64,000 nt of DNA from Corynebacterium glyciniphilum AJ 3170 (GTDB taxonomy: Bacteria; Actinomycetota; Actinomycetes; Mycobacteriales; Mycobacteriaceae), in assembly GCF_000626675.1 (NCBI RefSeq), contig NZ_CP006842.1:248001-312000 (forward strand), given 5' to 3'. The position numbers and the translations under genes were made by a program. The notes beneath the pieces are model-generated. The model had not been told where the DNA came from, ran no database searches, and worked only from the letters and a program-made list of their open reading frames with translations. Below are positions 35,172 to 43,857 of the stretch, piece by piece (the stretch's first letter is position 1; each line of letters begins with the position of its first letter).

Positions 35172-36626
35172 GTGAACGAACTCCATAGAATCGCGCCCCT
35201 CCCGCTGGCCCTGACTCTCCTTTTTCTTATAGTGTCCGGTATCGCCGTCGCCGCTCCAGAAGCAAGCTCGGCCACGGCGTCCGACTCCTCCGTCGTCATC
35301 AACGAGGTCGAGTCCAACGGCGACCCGGCGGGGGACTGGGTGGAGCTCGCCAACACCGACCCGAGTGACTCCGTCGACGTCTCTGGATGGAGCATCATCG
35401 ATGACGACGATTCCCATGCCCCCGTCATCCTTCCGGCCGACACCGATATCGAATCCGGCGGCTACCTCGCCGTCTACACGGAACCGTCCTTCGGCCTCGG
35501 CAGCAACGACTCCGTGACCCTCTCCGACGCTGACGGCACCGTCGTCGACGAGACCATCTGGTCCGGACATGCCGCTACTACCTGGGGACGCGTCCCCGAC
35601 ATGACCGGTGACTTCGCTGTCACCGGCGAACCCACCCGCGGCCTGCGCAACGTCGCTGAAGGAGCGAACCCAGGCAGCCCCGGCGATCCCGCCGATGCCT
35701 GGCCCTACGACCCGCAGGACATCAGCCCCGTCGCTCTCACCGACGACCACGGCGGTGACCTCGTCAGCGACTTCATCGCCGAAGACATGTCCGGTGTTGA
35801 CTTCGGCTCCGACGGCACCGCCTACGTCGTTAACAACGACGAGGGGACGCTCTACGCCCTCACTCCGCAGGACGCTAACAGTTACCACATCGACAGCCGT
35901 CACCAGCTGCGCTACGAGGACGGCAGCGGCCTGCCCGACGCCGAAGGCGTGACCGTCGGCCCCGACGGCGCGCTGTACGTCGCCACTGAGCGGGACAACA
36001 GCAGCAAGGACGCCTCCCGCCCTTCGGTCCTGCGCTTCGAACTCAGCGGCGGTGGGGAGGCAGGCCCGGCCGCCGGTGAACTGCACGCCACCGACGAATG
36101 GAACCTCGCCGAGTTCACCGGTGAGATCGGCGCCAACGGCGGCCTCGAGACAATCGCCTGGATCTCCGACGCAGATGACTCTGCACTCTTCGCCGTCGGC
36201 GTCGAAGAGACCGGCGATGTCCTGTTCGTCGCCCTCGCCGAGGATGAGGCGACTCTCGTGCAGCGCTACGAGGCCCCCTTCGAGGGCGTTATGGCCAGCG
36301 ACTACGACGCAGCTACCGGCGAACTGGCTATTCTGTGCGACGAGGCCTGCGACGGTGCGTCCCAGGTTCTCGTCACTGGCGAGGGCGGGTTCGGCCCCGC
36401 CGACGAGACGATCTATGCACGTCCTGAGGGGATGGACAACCTCGCCAACGAGGGCTACGCCCGCCGTGTCGATGCTGGCGGGACTGAACGGTTCCTCTGG
36501 ACCGACGATGGGGCCACCGACGGTGTCGGCCTGCGCGGCGCGGTGCGCTCTGCCGGTGAGGTGCCCGGTGATCTGCCGTCCGATCCGACCGGCAGCCTCG
36601 GGTCGACCAGTTCGTCCGCCGCCTGA
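35172..36626 (+). CDS. Secreted protein with lamin-tail domain and beta-propeller-like region
   Basis: The protein has 484 residues from a GTG. Signal peptide: LPLALTLLFLIVSGIAVAAPEASSA. A lamin-tail domain follows at about 38-150 (VVINEVESNGDPAGDWVELANT, DVSGWSIIDDD, GSNDSVTLSDADGTVVDETIW). The rest resembles an esterase/phytase-like beta-propeller with repeated SDGTAYVVNNDEGTLYALTPQ and GPDGALYVATERDN blades. The mature protein is very acidic. Bacterial lamin-tail proteins are often extracellular enzymes or binding modules; no catalytic residue can be named. It ends 32 nt before a TetR gene with its own promoter. Confidence 0.85.
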   Translation: MNELHRIAPLPLALTLLFLIVSGIAVAAPEASSATASDSSVVINEVESNGDPAGDWVELANTDPSDSVDVSGWSIIDDDDSHAPVILPADTDIESGGYLAVYTEPSFGLGSNDSVTLSDADGTVVDETIWSGHAATTWGRVPDMTGDFAVTGEPTRGLRNVAEGANPGSPGDPADAWPYDPQDISPVALTDDHGGDLVSDFIAEDMSGVDFGSDGTAYVVNNDEGTLYALTPQDANSYHIDSRHQLRYEDGSGLPDAEGVTVGPDGALYVATERDNSSKDASRPSVLRFELSGGGEAGPAAGELHATDEWNLAEFTGEIGANGGLETIAWISDADDSALFAVGVEETGDVLFVALAEDEATLVQRYEAPFEGVMASDYDAATGELAILCDEACDGASQVLVTGEGGFGPADETIYARPEGMDNLANEGYARRVDAGGTERFLWTDDGATDGVGLRGAVRSAGEVPGDLPSDPTGSLGSTSSSAA

Positions 36627-36644
36627 TCCCGCCGGAGCCTTTAC

Positions 36645-36650
36645 TACACT
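36645..36650 (+). promoter_or_regulatory. -10 box, leaderless TetR promoter
   Basis: TACACT ends 8 nt before the ATG at 36659. Confidence 0.55.
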
Positions 36651-36658
36651 CGGCGGGC

Positions 36659-37261
36659 ATGCCCCGCCGCGTAGACCACGACCAGCGACGCCACGAGATC
36701 ATCGGATCGGTGTGGCTACTCATTGCCGACGAAGGCCTCGATGCAGTCACTACCCGCCGCATCGCCGACGCTACCGGCTTCTCCAACGGTCTGCTGCGCT
36801 ACTACTTCCCGGGCAAGGACGCCGTAGTGACCGCTGCCTTCGAGTACGTTTACGCCGCGACGAACGAGCGGGCGGGCACCGACGGACGTGAACGCGGCCG
36901 CGCCGGGCTGGAGCGTCTCGCCGAGGAGATCCTGCCTCTCGACGCCGTCCGACGTGCCGAGGCCCGCGTCGTCACCGCGTTCTGGCAGCGCGCGGTCACC
37001 CGGCAGGACGAGGCGGAGATCTTCGCCGAGCGTATGTCCCAGTGGCACGATTACTTCCTCGATCGTCTCGACGAAGCGGCGCAGGACGGTGACCTGTGGG
37101 ACGGTACCGTCAGCGATGAGGCGAAGAGCGCCGTTGTCGATGAATTGCTCACGATGCTCACCGGTGCTCAGGTCTGGGCCGCGCTGAATCAGGACCAAGC
37201 CGCCCCGGACCGGCTCAGAGCGCAGCTGACCTCGTTCGGTAACCGGGTCTTTACGTCCTGA
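36659..37261 (+). CDS. TetR-family regulator
   Basis: The protein has 200 residues. HTH at about residues 8-55 (RRHEIIGSVWLLIADEGLDAVTTRRIADATGFSNGLLRYYFPGKDAV) resembles the BetI-like group, whose members control choline/betaine or amine catabolism. The C-terminal ligand domain is all helical. It lies 79 nt upstream of, and in the same direction as, the cyclodeaminase-like / oxidase / permease genes, and probably controls them. Confidence 0.88.
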   Translation: MPRRVDHDQRRHEIIGSVWLLIADEGLDAVTTRRIADATGFSNGLLRYYFPGKDAVVTAAFEYVYAATNERAGTDGRERGRAGLERLAEEILPLDAVRRAEARVVTAFWQRAVTRQDEAEIFAERMSQWHDYFLDRLDEAAQDGDLWDGTVSDEAKSAVVDELLTMLTGAQVWAALNQDQAAPDRLRAQLTSFGNRVFTS

Positions 37262-37340
37262 CCCCTGTTTTTCTCCACGCGTACAAAACAGTCACGGCAC
37301 GGCAACGGTCGTGAAACACCCGGCCGGTTGCATAGGGACC

Positions 37341-38513
37341 ATGACAACCACCGTCCCAGCACCTGCCGTCACCGCTCCGTCCAGCCCGCACCTTGACACC
37401 CTCTACCTCAGTGAACCGGACATGGTCGCCGCCGGGGTGAAGGACATGCCCGCCTGCGTCGACACCATGGAGGAGATGTTCTCTCTCCTCGGCGTCGGCG
37501 ACTACCGGATGGGCGGAGCCAACAACAACTCCCACGGCTCCATGGTCCTGTTCCCTGACGAGTCCCCGCACAACCGAATGCCGAAGAATGGTCCCGATCG
37601 CCGTTTCATGGCCATGCCCGCCTACCTCGGCGGGGAGTTCCACACCGCCGGAGTGAAGTGGTACGGCTCCAACATCGAGAATCGTGCGTCCGGCCTGCCA
37701 CGCTCGATCCACACCTTCATCCTCAATGACGCCGATTCCGGCGCACCGCTGGCCATCATGAACGGCAATCTGCTGTCGTCCTACCGCACCGGTGCGGTCT
37801 CCGGCGTGGGTGCCCGCCACCTCGCCAAACCCGGTGCGACGACGGCAGCCGTCGTGGGACCGGGGGTGATGGGTAAGACCGCGCTCGAGGCCTTTGCTGC
37901 CGGCGTGCCCACCCTGAACACGGTGAAGGTCAAGGGCCGCAGCCCGGCGGGAATCGACAGTTTCCTCGCGTGGATCGACGAGACGCTGCCGCAGTTCACC
38001 ACAGTCGAGGTCGTCGACACCGCCGAGGAGGCCGTGCGTGACACCGAGGTCATCGCCTACACCACCACGGCACCGATCGGCTCGGGCAACTACCCGGTCC
38101 TCGACCCGTCCTGGTTGTCGCCCGGTGCGTTCGTCTCCATCCCGTCCTGCGTCAACATCTCCGACTGGTGGCTCGCGTCTGGCGCGGGACGCCTTGTCCT
38201 CGACAACCGCAGCCTCTACGAGTGCTGGCATGAGGAGTTCGGCGACGACGCCTTCGAGACCGTCGGCATCATCGGCAACAAGTTCCTCGCGTTGGAGAAG
38301 AACGGCGAGATCTCAGAGGGCACGGTCGTCGACATCGCCGACGTGATCAACGGTGCGACTGTCGGACGACGTTCGGACGATGACATCGTGGTCTATTCCG
38401 TCGGTGGCATGCCGGTCGAGGACGTCGCGTGGGCGACCACGCTGTACCGGCGTGCTCTGGAGAACGGCATCGGCACGTCCCTGCCGGTCTGGGACTCCCC
38501 GGAGCTCGCATGA
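37341..38513 (+). CDS. Ornithine cyclodeaminase / mu-crystallin family protein
   Basis: The protein has 390 residues from the ATG at 37341. The family substrate region (KWYGSNIENRASGLPRS, HTFILNDADSGAPLAIMNGNLLSSYRTGAVSGVGARHL) and NAD site (AAVVGPGVMGKTALEAF) are clear. Members convert ornithine to proline plus ammonia, or act as imino-acid reductases or alanine/opine dehydrogenases. Its N-terminus is extended by about 20 residues compared with the classical enzyme. The next gene, an amine-oxidase-type flavoprotein, overlaps by 4 nt, suggesting the two act on the same amine or imino acid. Confidence 0.88.
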   Translation: MTTTVPAPAVTAPSSPHLDTLYLSEPDMVAAGVKDMPACVDTMEEMFSLLGVGDYRMGGANNNSHGSMVLFPDESPHNRMPKNGPDRRFMAMPAYLGGEFHTAGVKWYGSNIENRASGLPRSIHTFILNDADSGAPLAIMNGNLLSSYRTGAVSGVGARHLAKPGATTAAVVGPGVMGKTALEAFAAGVPTLNTVKVKGRSPAGIDSFLAWIDETLPQFTTVEVVDTAEEAVRDTEVIAYTTTAPIGSGNYPVLDPSWLSPGAFVSIPSCVNISDWWLASGAGRLVLDNRSLYECWHEEFGDDAFETVGIIGNKFLALEKNGEISEGTVVDIADVINGATVGRRSDDDIVVYSVGGMPVEDVAWATTLYRRALENGIGTSLPVWDSPELA

Positions 38514-39781
38514 GTGACCACTGCGATCACTACGATCACTACGATTACGTCGTCGTCGGCTGCGGCTCCATCGGTTCGATGGCGTTGTGGCAGCTCACCG
38601 AGCGTGCTCCCGGTGCCCGCATCCTCGGCATCGAGCGCTTCGGACGTATCCACACGAAGGGCTCATACTCCGGCGAGTCGCGCCTGTTCCGCGTCGCGCT
38701 GAAGGAGGGCGGCATCTACATCCCGATGGTGCAGGAGGCACGCCGGATGTGGCTGGAACTCAACGAACGCACCGGACGCGACGTGTTCCTGCCGATCGGT
38801 GCGGTCAGCGTCGCCCCTGCGGATTTCCCCACCATGGTGCAGACCATGGAGGTCATCCGGGAGCACGGCCTCGACCATGAGGTGCTCGACGCCGCTGAAC
38901 TGGCTGAACGTTTCCCGGCGTTCACCGCATCCTCCACGACCAACCCGGACGCTGCGCCGGACATCGCCATCGTCGACCCCGCCGGCGGCGGGATCCGTCC
39001 TGAGCTCGCCGTCGCCCTGTCCCAGCAGCTCGCCCTCGACACCGGTGCTGAACTGCGCGACAACACCCGCGTGTTGTCGATCGAACCGGGGGAGGGGCCC
39101 GAGGGCAGCACCATGATCCGGTGCGTGGGACCGGACGGGGCAACGACGGTCACAGCAGACAAGGTGATCGTCGCCAACGGGTCCTGGGCATCCGACCTGT
39201 ACCCCGAGCTCTCCGACCACATCAACGTGCAGGCGATTCCACTGACCTGGTATCTGCCCCTGCAGATCACCGACTTCCTGCCCGAGAGCCTCCCGATCTT
39301 CATGCGCGACATCGTCACCTCCACCGGCGAGGTCTGGCACTGCTACGGTGCGCCGAGTCTCGACGGCTACAGCGTGAAGATCTCCCACGGTGACTTTGCC
39401 GGTGGCGCGGCCACACCTGATGGCATCGAGGCACTGCGCACCGGCGTCCTGCCAGAGCTTCTCACGAGCATTTTCGCCGAACGCAGCTCGGCGTTCTTCG
39501 AGGGCATGCTGGACGACCCGGCCCGCCTGACCCTTCACCACGACGGTTTCACCACCGACCACGCTCCGATCCTCGGCCCCGCCCCGGGAAGCGACGGCGC
39601 AGTGACCGTCGCCACCGGCATGAGCGGCAACGGCATGAAGTTCGCCCCGGTATACGGGCGGATCGCCGCTGACCTGGCCGTCGACGGTTTCTCGCCGTTG
39701 CGTCCCCGCACCTTCGACTACCCCACCACACCGCGAGCGGCGAAAGACCCCAGCCACGGGGTCACCGCGCTCACCTCCTGA
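38510..39781 (+). CDS. Sarcosine-oxidase-like FAD amine oxidase lacking the covalent-FAD cysteine
   Basis: The protein has 423 residues. DYVVVGCGSIGSMALWQL is the FAD dinucleotide site with Cys in the usual Ala place; HTKGSYSGESRLFRVA and GMSGNGMKFAPVYGR are family landmarks of monomeric sarcosine oxidase and N-methyltryptophan oxidase. In those enzymes a Cys in a CMYT-type motif binds FAD covalently; the aligned position here is His (LHHDGFTTDHAP). So FAD may be non-covalent or attached differently. It should oxidise a secondary or N-methyl amino acid to the imine, releasing H2O2. An N-terminal HCDHYDHYD run adds many His/Asp residues before the domain. Starts in ATGA overlap with the cyclodeaminase gene. 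Confidence 0.85.
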   Translation: MSDHCDHYDHYDYVVVGCGSIGSMALWQLTERAPGARILGIERFGRIHTKGSYSGESRLFRVALKEGGIYIPMVQEARRMWLELNERTGRDVFLPIGAVSVAPADFPTMVQTMEVIREHGLDHEVLDAAELAERFPAFTASSTTNPDAAPDIAIVDPAGGGIRPELAVALSQQLALDTGAELRDNTRVLSIEPGEGPEGSTMIRCVGPDGATTVTADKVIVANGSWASDLYPELSDHINVQAIPLTWYLPLQITDFLPESLPIFMRDIVTSTGEVWHCYGAPSLDGYSVKISHGDFAGGAATPDGIEALRTGVLPELLTSIFAERSSAFFEGMLDDPARLTLHHDGFTTDHAPILGPAPGSDGAVTVATGMSGNGMKFAPVYGRIAADLAVDGFSPLRPRTFDYPTTPRAAKDPSHGVTALTS

Positions 39782-39809
39782 CCAGCCCACGTCCTGAAAG
39801 GTCACCACC

Positions 39810-41303
39810 ATGTCCCACCCGACCAGCACCCTGGCACCCGACGGCACCGACGCGCCGGGCATCGGGACGAAACTCTCGGGCGGCTCCCTGACCACGACGT
39901 CCATCGTCTTCATGGTCATCGCCGCTGCAGCCCCGTTGACCGTCATCGGCGGTGCCCTGCCGATCGGCATGGCAGCCGGCAACGGCCCCGGATTCCCGAC
40001 GATGTACGCCGTCGGCGCGGTGATCCTCGTCCTGTTCTCCGTCGGGCTGACCACGATGTCGAGGTACATCGACGAGCCCGGTGCCTTCTATTCCTACGTG
40101 GAGACCGCGTTCGGACGGCGTCTCGGCATGGGTACCGCCTACCTCGCGTTGCTGACCTACACTGCCATCCAGTTCGCGGTGTACGGATTCCTTGGCCAGC
40201 AGCTCACCCTGCTCCTCGCGCCGATCGTCGATATCCCGTGGTGGGTGTTCAGCATCGCCGTCGCCGCGGTCGTCGGCTACCTGGGTTACCGCAGCATCGA
40301 ACTGAGTTCCAGGGCACTCGGCATCCTGCTCATCGCCGAAATCGCCATCGTCGTGCTTATCGACGTGGTCGTCGTGGGTCGCGGCGGTGCCGAAGGCCAG
40401 GGTCTTAATGTGGATCCGTTCCTGCCGGAGAACATCTTCTCCGGGGCGATGGGAGTCGGGCTGATGATGGCTATGGCCGGGTTCATCGGCTTCGAGTCCA
40501 CCACCGTATTCCGCTCCGAAGCCCGCAACCCGGACCGCACCATCCCGCGGGCGACCTACATCTCCGTCGCGGTGATCGGTATCTTCTACACCGTCTCCGG
40601 CTGGGCCGTCGTCCAGGCATGGGGTACGGACAACGTGCTGGCCGAAGCTACGGCGAACCCGGACGAGATGATCGCCACCACTGCTGTGAACTACCTCGGA
40701 AGCTGGGCCGGACCGGTCGTGCATGTCCTGCTGCTGACCAGCCTGTTCGCCTGTGTCCTGTCTTTTCACAACGTGCTCACCCGCTATCAGCACGCCATCT
40801 CCCACAAGCGTGGCCTGCCGCGGCGGCTGCGTGCGGTGCACCTGACCTATCGCTCACCACACATGTCGTCGATCGTGCAGACCGGTACGGTCTTCGTGCT
40901 CACCGTCGTCTGCGCTCTGGTGGGCCTCGACCCCGTCACCGAGATCTTCACCTGGTTCTCCGGGCTGGCGACGTTCACCATCATCATCCTGATGCTGCTG
41001 GTCTCCGTCGCGGTGCTGTCTTACTTCCGTTCGACGCCGGCGCTGCCGGTGGGGGTGTGGAAGCGGACTGTTGCGCCGGTGCTGGCGTTCCTCGGCTTGG
41101 CGACGGCGCTGTATTTCATCGCCACGAACCTGACGATGCTCGTCGGTGGCAATGAAGTGGTGGCCCTGCTGCTGGCCTTGTCTGCCCCGGTGGCGTTCGT
41201 GACCGGGGTGGTGTGTTCGACCTTCGTCCCGGAGTTCGACGATGACGTCATCATCCGGGCAATGGAGGATCGAGAGAAGAGGATGGGGCGGACGACTCGC
41301 TGA
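39810..41303 (+). CDS. APC-family amino acid permease
   Basis: The protein has 497 residues and about twelve membrane spans. The N-terminal GGSLTTTSIVFMVIAAAAPLTVIGGALPIGM and the FIGFESTTVFRSEARNPDRTIPRATY segment after helix 6 are typical of the APC superfamily (amino acid/polyamine/organocation). The ATG at 39810 follows GAAAGG. It lies 28 nt after the amine-oxidase gene, so it is likely the importer of the amino acid or amine that the two preceding enzymes use. Confidence 0.9.
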   Translation: MSHPTSTLAPDGTDAPGIGTKLSGGSLTTTSIVFMVIAAAAPLTVIGGALPIGMAAGNGPGFPTMYAVGAVILVLFSVGLTTMSRYIDEPGAFYSYVETAFGRRLGMGTAYLALLTYTAIQFAVYGFLGQQLTLLLAPIVDIPWWVFSIAVAAVVGYLGYRSIELSSRALGILLIAEIAIVVLIDVVVVGRGGAEGQGLNVDPFLPENIFSGAMGVGLMMAMAGFIGFESTTVFRSEARNPDRTIPRATYISVAVIGIFYTVSGWAVVQAWGTDNVLAEATANPDEMIATTAVNYLGSWAGPVVHVLLLTSLFACVLSFHNVLTRYQHAISHKRGLPRRLRAVHLTYRSPHMSSIVQTGTVFVLTVVCALVGLDPVTEIFTWFSGLATFTIIILMLLVSVAVLSYFRSTPALPVGVWKRTVAPVLAFLGLATALYFIATNLTMLVGGNEVVALLLALSAPVAFVTGVVCSTFVPEFDDDVIIRAMEDREKRMGRTTR

Positions 41304-41598
41304 CCCGGTCTGAGGGACCCGCCACGATACCGTCTCCTCCGACGCCATCTGAGCCACGAGGGCGATCATGTCCCTCCGGACTGACCCCCGTCGGCCGGAC
41401 TTTTACCGCACCGTCACTGAAGCGAAACACGGGCCCACCAGACTGGCTCCCATGACCTCCTCCACGACCCAGACGCTCCCGGGGCTCCCTGCATCGCAGG
41501 GGCACCTCGCCGGGTGGACGCGTGGACAGATCGCGCATGGTGACCGCCGGGGCTGACCACCCCCGAGCACCCCACGCACGAGAAGAGGAACACCAGTC
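41304..41598. other. Intergenic region before the Rieske oxygenase gene
   Basis: This 295-nt space has no strong gene. It holds a fragment CATCTGAGCCACGAG (from 41343) that matches one arm of the inverted-repeat elements but has no partner arm. A 34-codon open frame at 41452-41556 (MTSSTTQTLPG...) begins 7 nt after CAGACT and could be a leader peptide, but nothing proves it. A GAAGAGGAA ribosome binding site precedes the Rieske gene. Confidence 0.4.
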
Positions 41599-42795
41599 AT
41601 GACCACCACCGCACCGACCGCACCGACCTTCCAGCCCGATGTCTCCCGCGTCATTGACGCACCCGCCCGCCCGTCCCACGATCACCGCACGCCCCGGAAC
41701 CCGAACGCCGGGCGTCCCGCCCCGACCTCCGCCGACCTCCCGCTGCCGCGCAAGCTCACCTTCGATCCGGACGACTGGCAGATCATCGCCCGTTTCTGGC
41801 ATCCGGTCGCCTACAGCTCCGAGGTCACCGAAGGCCCTCTCGGCGTCACCCTGCTGGACAAACCCCTGGTCGTCTACCGGGTGGACGGTGAGGTCACTGT
41901 CGCCGACAACCTCTGCACCCACCGCGGCATGATGCTCAGCCTCGGCGAGGACCAGCACGACGGAAAGGGCATCAAGTGCCCCTACCACGGCCTGCGCTTC
42001 GGCAAGGGTGGCCGCTGCACCGAGATCCCCGCCCACCCCTCCAGCTGCATCCCGAACCGGATGCACCTGCCGTCCTATGGTGCGGTCGAACGCTACGGCC
42101 TGGTGTGGGCGAACCTTGCGGCGAACCCCGGTGACGTCCCCGGCGTCGACACCGACTCCGACATTCCACCCGTCCCGCACTGGGACGAGGACGGCTACCA
42201 GCAGATCAACTGCCCCGGCATCGACGTCGCAGCCTTCGCAGGACGCCAGGTCGAAGGTTTCCTCGACGTCGCCCACTTCGCCTTCGTCCACGACCGGTCC
42301 TTCGCCCTCGCCGACCAGCCGGAGGTGCCGGACTACACCCCGCAGGGCACCGCCGACGGTTTCGAGACCGAGTACTGGTCGACCATGCCGAACATCCCAC
42401 ACGACGCCTCCGACGAGGTGAAGGCCGCGGTACCGGACGGATTCCAGTGGTTGCGGCACTTCCGGCTGCACGTCCCGTTCACCGCCACCCTTGACGTCCA
42501 CTTCCCGGGTGGGAAGCACCTGGCGATGATGAACACCGCCTGCCCGGTCTCCGCCACGCAGACCCGCCTGTTCGACGCCCGCGTACGCAACTTCGACACC
42601 GACCAGCCCGTGCAGGACGTCTACGACTTCAACCTGCAGGTCTTCGAGGAGGACCGCGCGATGGTGGAGGCACAGAAGCCGGAGAATCTTCCGCTCGACC
42701 CGTCGTTGGAGGTCCACATCCCGGCCGACCGCTCGTCCATCGCCTACCGTCGAGCGCTGCGCGGGCTGGGCTTGTCGCAGTTCTTCACGGCGTAA
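41599..42795 (+). CDS. Rieske non-heme iron oxygenase, terminal component
   Basis: The protein has 398 residues. The Rieske 2Fe-2S motif is complete: CTHRGM and CPYHGLRF (about 110-137). The catalytic iron site has the usual D-x2-H-x4-H pattern in FLDVAHFAFVHDRSF. It belongs to the phthalate/vanillate type (single-subunit alpha3 oxygenases) that hydroxylate aromatics or remove N- or O-methyl groups. Electrons should come from the reductase 12 nt downstream. Given the amine oxidase and cyclodeaminase-like genes upstream, N-demethylation of a betaine-like compound is one hypothesis, with no direct proof. Confidence 0.92.
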   Translation: MTTTAPTAPTFQPDVSRVIDAPARPSHDHRTPRNPNAGRPAPTSADLPLPRKLTFDPDDWQIIARFWHPVAYSSEVTEGPLGVTLLDKPLVVYRVDGEVTVADNLCTHRGMMLSLGEDQHDGKGIKCPYHGLRFGKGGRCTEIPAHPSSCIPNRMHLPSYGAVERYGLVWANLAANPGDVPGVDTDSDIPPVPHWDEDGYQQINCPGIDVAAFAGRQVEGFLDVAHFAFVHDRSFALADQPEVPDYTPQGTADGFETEYWSTMPNIPHDASDEVKAAVPDGFQWLRHFRLHVPFTATLDVHFPGGKHLAMMNTACPVSATQTRLFDARVRNFDTDQPVQDVYDFNLQVFEEDRAMVEAQKPENLPLDPSLEVHIPADRSSIAYRRALRGLGLSQFFTA

Positions 42796-42807
42796 GGGGA
42801 CGGACAG

Positions 42808-43764
42808 ATGACCCTTGCGACCGTCCACTCCATGACACGGGCAGGACGCGACGTCGTCCTCATCGAGCTGCACCCCACGCACGACGGTGCCTTCCCACCG
42901 GCGACGGCCGGAGCACACATTGACCTGCACCTCGGACCCGTGATCCGCCAGTATTCGTTGCTCGGTGACCCCCGTGACACAGCTCGCTGGCTCATCGCCG
43001 TCAAACGTGAGGAGGACGGACGCGGTGGCTCGGAGGTGATCCACACCCAGCTCCGCGTCGGGCACACCGTCGAGGTCACCGGCCCCCGCAACCACTTCGA
43101 ACTGCAGCACCCCACTGGCGGAGCAGGGCGCACCATCCTGCTCGCAGGAGGGATCGGCGCCACCCCGCTGACCGCGATGGCGGAGCAGTGCACCGCCACC
43201 GGTCGGGAATTCACCCTGCACTGCTACGCCTCCGACGCCGACGGGCTGCCGTTACGCGACCATCTGGTCTCCCGTCCGTGGTCGCCGAACATCGTCGAGC
43301 ACCTCAGCAACGATGGAGAATCGTTGCGGAGCACTGACACCCTGCCGCAGTCCTACGCCGACGGTGATGACCTCTACATCTGCGGGCCTGCCGGATTCAT
43401 CAGCCGCGCCCTCGAGCTCGCCGAGAGCGGGCGGTGGCCTGCCGATGCCGTCCACGTCGAACGCTTCGCACCCACCGAACAACCTGACCTCACCGGTGAC
43501 GCCTTCACCGTGACCGTCGCCTCGACCGGGGCGTCCTACCCGGTCGCCGAGCACGACACGATCGCTGAGGTGCTCGCCGCCCACGGCGTGGCTGTGGAGC
43601 TGTCGTGTGAACAGGGGATCTGCGGTGCCTGCCTCACCGGTGTCGTCGACGGGGTGCCCGATCACCGCGATGAGGTGCAGTCGCCGGACGAGCATGCGGC
43701 CAACACGCAGGTCACGTTGTGCTGCTCGAGGTCGAGGACCGCCAACCTCACACTCGCCCTCTGA
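42808..43764 (+). CDS. Phthalate-dioxygenase-reductase / VanB-type oxidoreductase
   Basis: The protein has 318 residues. Domain order is flavin-binding (RQYSLLGDPRD), NAD-binding (ILLAGGIGATPLTAMAEQ; LYICGPAGFI), then a C-terminal plant-type 2Fe-2S ferredoxin domain (SCEQGICGACLTGVVDG, with the last Cys in VTLCCSR). This is the order of the VanB and phthalate dioxygenase reductase family. It should pass electrons from NAD(P)H to the Rieske oxygenase encoded immediately upstream. Paralogue: 56628-57581. Confidence 0.93.
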   Translation: MTLATVHSMTRAGRDVVLIELHPTHDGAFPPATAGAHIDLHLGPVIRQYSLLGDPRDTARWLIAVKREEDGRGGSEVIHTQLRVGHTVEVTGPRNHFELQHPTGGAGRTILLAGGIGATPLTAMAEQCTATGREFTLHCYASDADGLPLRDHLVSRPWSPNIVEHLSNDGESLRSTDTLPQSYADGDDLYICGPAGFISRALELAESGRWPADAVHVERFAPTEQPDLTGDAFTVTVASTGASYPVAEHDTIAEVLAAHGVAVELSCEQGICGACLTGVVDGVPDHRDEVQSPDEHAANTQVTLCCSRSRTANLTLAL

Positions 43765-43857
43765 TACTCCCCGTGTCGGGCGACGGTGGCCACGGTTGGG
43801 CTACGGTTGTAGGTCCCCGTCGGCTCTCTCCGCCGCACCGACAGACAGGCCGGACCC

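Noticed and set aside
41343..41357. CATCTGAGCCACGAG as a fifth inverted-repeat element
   Set aside because: Only part of one arm matches and no complementary arm follows within 60 nt; it may be a remnant or chance.
41452..41556. Leader peptide of 34 codons before the Rieske gene
   Set aside because: No conserved feature, no attenuator-like hairpin or regulatory codon run; kept only as a remark in the intergenic entry.
41251..43221. 656-codon frame antisense to the Rieske and reductase genes
   Set aside because: The plus strand encodes complete Rieske and ferredoxin motifs; the antisense product has no motif.
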